Source: JBCAWW01 sp039024315
Lineage (GTDB): Bacteria; Bacteroidota; Bacteroidia; J057
DNA: 27,286 bases
Direction: 5' to 3'
NCBI GenBank assembly: GCA_039024315.1
Contig: JBCCQN010000109.1
Span: 1-27,286, forward strand
Position numbers and translations under genes: made by a program. Numbering within the stretch: the first letter of the stretch is position 1; the number at the start of each line of letters is the position of its first letter. Positions 23,879-27,286 of this stretch are shown here, one piece after another. The notes below the pieces were generated by a model. The model was given only the letters and a program-made list of their open reading frames with translations. It did no database searches and was not told the origin of the DNA.

Positions 23879-26800
23879 ATGAACAACAGATCCTTGGTAC
23901 GCTTACTAGTGCCGACCCTACTATTGCTGATATGGGGTTTAGGTATTAGTCCACCGGAGCTTTACGGGCAGTCCCGTACAGTAGAAGGTACAGTTACCTC
24001 AGCGATAGACAATAGTCCGCTTGAGGGTGTTTCGCTCCGTTTAAAAGGAACCACAAGAGGTGCCCTGACGGACCAAAACGGTAAATTTTCCATTGCTGTA
24101 AACAGCGAAGAGGATGTCCTTGTGGTATCCTATATCGGCTATTCTACCCAGGAGGTAATGGTTGGTCCAGGCAGCACGATATCGATAAGTATGGACGAAG
24201 ATGTTGCTAGCCTCGACGAGGTGGTTGTAATTGGTTACGGTACTCAAGCAAAACGAGATGTAACGGCAGCTATCGCTTCAGTTAAAGGAGAAGATATCCG
24301 CAATATTCCGGTAGCTTCTACAGTACAAGCCCTGCAGGGCCAAGTGGCAGGTGTAGATATCCAGCAAAGTGGTGGACGTCCAGGCCAGGCACCCTCTATT
24401 TTGATTCGAGGTCGCCGTTCTATTAACGCGAGTAACGATCCGCTTTATGTAGTGGATGGAATTCCATTGACAGATGGAGGAACTGCATTTGATATCAACC
24501 CACAGGATATCAAATCTGTAGAAATCCTTAAAGATGCCGCAGCAACAGCCATTTATGGTTCTCGTGGTGCTAATGGGGTAATCTTGATTACGACTCGCCG
24601 TGGCGAGACTGGAAAGACCACTGTGACCTATGATGGATACTACGGTGTAAGTAGTGCTATCCGTCAGGTAGATATGATGAACGGAGAAGAGTTTGCCAAC
24701 CTTAAGCGGGAAAGCCGCCGTGCCATCAATACGCCAAATGGATTTATCTCTACTTGGGCCGGAGATATTCCTGCTGATGAAGAAGTATTCTTAGATCCAA
24801 TTGAATTGGAGTCTATTGCGATGGGTAATCGTTCCACAGACTGGCAAGATTTAGTCTTAGGACAAGGAGCTCAGCAAAACCACCAGATTAGTATGCGAGG
24901 CGGTAATGCAAAGACTCAGTTTATGGTTTCTGCCAATGCATTTGATGATCAGGGCATTATTTCGGGTATGTCATATACTCGTTATTCTCTACGTATTAAT
25001 CTTGATCATAAGGTAAATGATTGGTTGAAGGTGGGTACTTCTACCTATCTCAATAGAACCGTGCAAAACTGGGGATCGACTCCAGCGTTCGGCGAAGCCT
25101 TGGCCAATAACCCGCTTGGCGTCCCTTATGATGAAAATGGAGACCTTAGATTCCTACCTACAAACGATGGTATTCGTACGAATCCATTGAGTGAGCTAGC
25201 ACCGGGTGCTTATGAAGATGAGCGAATTTTCCACACGCTCTTTTCTAGCTTATATCTAGAAGCCAATATTGCCAAAGGGCTTAATTATCGGGCGACTTTT
25301 GGTCCAGATATTCGATTCCGTCGGCGTGGTTGGTTTGCTGGCCGTTTGACCAATAGGAACCGTGGTGGTCCGGCACAAGCACGTAAAGAGGAGGAAACCT
25401 CTTTTGGTTATACACTAGAAAACCTACTGACTTACAATACTGATGTAGGAAATAGTAGACTAGGGCTTACCTTCTTGCAGTCTATTCAGGGCCGTCAGGC
25501 AGAAGAATCTTGGTTACAAGGTCTTGGATTGCCATACGAATCTCAAGTATTTGATCAAATCCAGACTGCCACAGGTTTGACTGATTTTGGATCTGACATT
25601 GAAGATTGGCAATTGGCTTCCTTTATGGGACGTGTCAATTATGATATTGCTGGAAAGTACTTGATCCAATTGAGTGGTCGTGCTGATGGATCTTCGCGTC
25701 TTTCTCCTGGCAATAAGTGGGCTTTCTTCCCTGGTGTATCTGTCGGTTGGCGGGTAATCGATGAAGGCTTCATGAGCGGAGTCGATTGGATGCAAGACTT
25801 AAAGCTACGTGCTAGCTATGGTGTGGTAGGTAATACTTCTATTAACCCTTACCAGACGCAAGGTGCCCTTCGTCGCACTACTTATGTTTATGGCGTTACG
25901 CCTGCCTTTGGCTATGGATTGGATCAAATTCCTAATCCTGACTTGACTTGGGAGAAAACGGCTACCATCGATGTCGGAATCGACTTTGCCTTAGTGCGTG
26001 GTCGCGTAGAAGGTAATATTGATTTCTACCAAGCCAATACGACTGACCTTCTCTTATTACGCCAATTACCTCCAAGTTCTGGTTACACGCAGGTACTCGA
26101 AAACGTTGGGGCGACTCGTAATACAGGGATTGAAATCTCTCTTCGCACAGTAAACATTGAAACTGACGGTGGATTCCGTTGGAGTACCAACCTTAACTGG
26201 TTCCGTAACAAGGAAGAAATCGTGGAGCTATTTAATGGTACTGAGGATGATATAGGTAATCAGTGGTTTATTGGAGAACCTATTCGCGTCTTCTACGACT
26301 TTGAAAAAGTAGGTATCTGGCAGATTTCAGAAGAAGAAGCCGCTCAAGGCTATGGAGATCTTCCTGGTGAGATCAAGCTCAACGATGTGAATGGAGATGG
26401 TACCTATGACCCTACAGACGACCGTGTAATTCTTGGCTCCGATGTACCCACTTGGAGTGCGGGTATGACCAATGTATTTGAATACAAAGGTTTTGATCTA
26501 AGCGTCTTCTTCTTCTCTCGTTGGGGACATATGATCCGCAGCCGCTTCCATGATAGTAACAACTCTCTATTTGGTCGATACAACAATCTAGACGTTGACT
26601 ACTGGACTCCTAGCAATCCTACTAATGCTTTCCCACGTCCTAATCAGGACCAGGAGCGTCCAAAGTATTCTTCTACTTTGACTTATTTCGAAGGTGATTA
26701 CATCAAGTTGCGTAATGCTACACTTGGCTATCGCTTTAGTCCAGAAATCGCTTCTAAGATGAAAATGTCTAGTCTTCGGATCTACGCTAGTGCGCAAAAT

Positions 26801-26923
26801 CCATGGTTCTGGGCCAAGTATGCTACTTATGACCCTGAGGCAGGGGGAGATAACGGTCAGGTATCTTCTGGTGATATTCCTGCAGCGAAATTGTATATGC
26901 TTGGTATCAGCGTAGGATTTTAA
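23879..26923 (+). CDS. SusC/RagA-family TonB-dependent outer-membrane transporter
   Basis: A 1014-residue transporter. The order is signal peptide (cleavage near LYGQ, residue 31), carboxypeptidase-regulatory-like domain (about 33-108, VEGTVTSAIDNSPLEGVSL), TonB box region SLDEVVVIGYGTQ (111-123), plug domain and 22-strand barrel. The plug has ALQGQVAGVDI, ILIRGRRSI and PLYVVDGIP. The barrel ends with a terminal aromatic residue (GISVGF). A DVNGDGTYDPTDD stretch near residue 840 is the calcium-loop-like motif common in this family. The protein imports a glycan, peptide or other large substrate with its lipoprotein partner SusD, which starts 25 bp downstream. The ligand cannot be told from sequence, and no glycosidase or regulator is in the window. 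Confidence 0.95.
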   Translation: MNNRSLVRLLVPTLLLLIWGLGISPPELYGQSRTVEGTVTSAIDNSPLEGVSLRLKGTTRGALTDQNGKFSIAVNSEEDVLVVSYIGYSTQEVMVGPGSTISISMDEDVASLDEVVVIGYGTQAKRDVTAAIASVKGEDIRNIPVASTVQALQGQVAGVDIQQSGGRPGQAPSILIRGRRSINASNDPLYVVDGIPLTDGGTAFDINPQDIKSVEILKDAAATAIYGSRGANGVILITTRRGETGKTTVTYDGYYGVSSAIRQVDMMNGEEFANLKRESRRAINTPNGFISTWAGDIPADEEVFLDPIELESIAMGNRSTDWQDLVLGQGAQQNHQISMRGGNAKTQFMVSANAFDDQGIISGMSYTRYSLRINLDHKVNDWLKVGTSTYLNRTVQNWGSTPAFGEALANNPLGVPYDENGDLRFLPTNDGIRTNPLSELAPGAYEDERIFHTLFSSLYLEANIAKGLNYRATFGPDIRFRRRGWFAGRLTNRNRGGPAQARKEEETSFGYTLENLLTYNTDVGNSRLGLTFLQSIQGRQAEESWLQGLGLPYESQVFDQIQTATGLTDFGSDIEDWQLASFMGRVNYDIAGKYLIQLSGRADGSSRLSPGNKWAFFPGVSVGWRVIDEGFMSGVDWMQDLKLRASYGVVGNTSINPYQTQGALRRTTYVYGVTPAFGYGLDQIPNPDLTWEKTATIDVGIDFALVRGRVEGNIDFYQANTTDLLLLRQLPPSSGYTQVLENVGATRNTGIEISLRTVNIETDGGFRWSTNLNWFRNKEEIVELFNGTEDDIGNQWFIGEPIRVFYDFEKVGIWQISEEEAAQGYGDLPGEIKLNDVNGDGTYDPTDDRVILGSDVPTWSAGMTNVFEYKGFDLSVFFFSRWGHMIRSRFHDSNNSLFGRYNNLDVDYWTPSNPTNAFPRPNQDQERPKYSSTLTYFEGDYIKLRNATLGYRFSPEIASKMKMSSLRIYASAQNPWFWAKYATYDPEAGGDNGQVSSGDIPAAKLYMLGISVGF

Positions 26924-26948
26924 GCAAACACTAAACGGAAATAAACCA

Positions 26949-27286
26949 ATGAAATATTTAAAATATATACTGAGTTTAGCACTCCTTGCAGGAACGTTTA
27001 GTTCGTGTGAGCAGTTCTTGGTGGAGACTCTGGATCACAAAGTATCCGCAGGTACTTATTACACCACAGAAGCGGGACTAGAGGATGCAGTCAAAGCTTG
27101 TTATACCTCTTTGAAGGATTATTGGGCCATCGAAATGGGAGCTACTCTCAATTGCTTTGGTACAGACGAGTACACCAATGGTGCGGATGGAGGTCATAAA
27201 GGGATTAACTTTTATGATTCTCAGCTCAATTCTCAGGAAAGCTACTTCCGTAACAGCTGGAGAAATCTTTATCGGGCGGTAAACCA
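26949..27286 (+). CDS. SusD/RagB-family outer-membrane lipoprotein (3' truncated by window end)
   Basis: Reading from ATG 26949 gives 112 residues with no stop before the window ends. The N-terminus MKYLKYILSLALLAGTFSSC is a lipoprotein signal with lipidated Cys20. The following EQFLVETLDHKVSAGTYYTT and the region ending YFRNSWRNLYRAVN match the N-terminal SusD_RagB domain, including the SWxxLYRAVN helix. SusD caps the SusC barrel and binds substrate at the cell surface. It starts 25 bp after susC, the usual pairing. The remaining three quarters or so of the gene lie outside the window. Confidence 0.93.
   Translation, partial: MKYLKYILSLALLAGTFSSCEQFLVETLDHKVSAGTYYTTEAGLEDAVKACYTSLKDYWAIEMGATLNCFGTDEYTNGADGGHKGINFYDSQLNSQESYFRNSWRNLYRAVN

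Noticed and set aside
23785..23949. A 54-codon ORF overlapping the start of susC
   Set aside because: It runs into susC in another frame, has no protein-like features, and covers the likely promoter. Probably chance.

Overview
The window comes from a member of the Bacteroidota, most likely a marine Saprospiria/Lewinella-like lineage. That placement is inferred from gene content: an alternative complex III (act) cluster joined to a caa3/aa3-type oxidase cluster, a SusC/SusD pair, Bacteroidota-type CoxB and CoxC architectures, few recognisable Shine-Dalgarno sites, and candidate promoters of the TTTG/TAnnTTTG type. No rRNA, tRNA, CRISPR array, transposase or phage gene was found.

Positions 1-13399 are an almost uninterrupted + strand respiratory block. 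It begins inside actB, runs through actC, actD, actE and actF (quinol:electron-acceptor oxidoreductase), then coxB and coxA, the heme A pathway genes ctaA and ctaB, two subunit III genes, subunit IV, an SCO-like thioredoxin-fold protein, a DUF420 (CtaM/YozB-like) membrane protein and a small CxxC membrane protein. Together these encode most of a menaquinol-to-oxygen electron-transfer supercomplex and its assembly factors. Gaps are mostly 2-40 bp. The exceptions are the gaps before coxB (89 bp) and before the long subunit III gene (104 bp), the second holding a good Bacteroidota promoter match.

Positions 13400-20636 are housekeeping genes in mixed orientation: mtaB (tRNA ms2t6A methylthiotransferase) behind a soluble histidine kinase on the - strand, a secreted acidic protein of unknown function, a divergent DUF62 (SAM hydroxide adenosyltransferase family) gene, phoH and sucD. 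Positions 20801-23545 hold a two-gene unit, a haloalkane dehalogenase-like hydrolase and a long acyl-CoA dehydrogenase. From 23879 to the window end lies a SusC/SusD outer-membrane nutrient uptake pair, with susD cut by the window edge.

The most unusual material is not in the genes. A short motif, AGCGTTC followed by a tiny hairpin (N-GC-GAA-GC-N'), occurs five times. Two copies face each other like a REPIN between convergent genes, one lies after phoH, and two lie inside coding sequence. Its variable base pair co-varies (T-A, C-G, G-C). Next to the phoH copy is a second pattern: a degenerate 7-bp-phased array of TACTNNN units facing an inverted array of NNNRGTA units, with two further units just upstream of phoH. 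On the protein side, three family members lack residues expected for the textbook activity: the SCO-like protein (no copper ligands), the DUF62 protein (Arg and His of the triad replaced) and CtaA (one heme His replaced by Asn).
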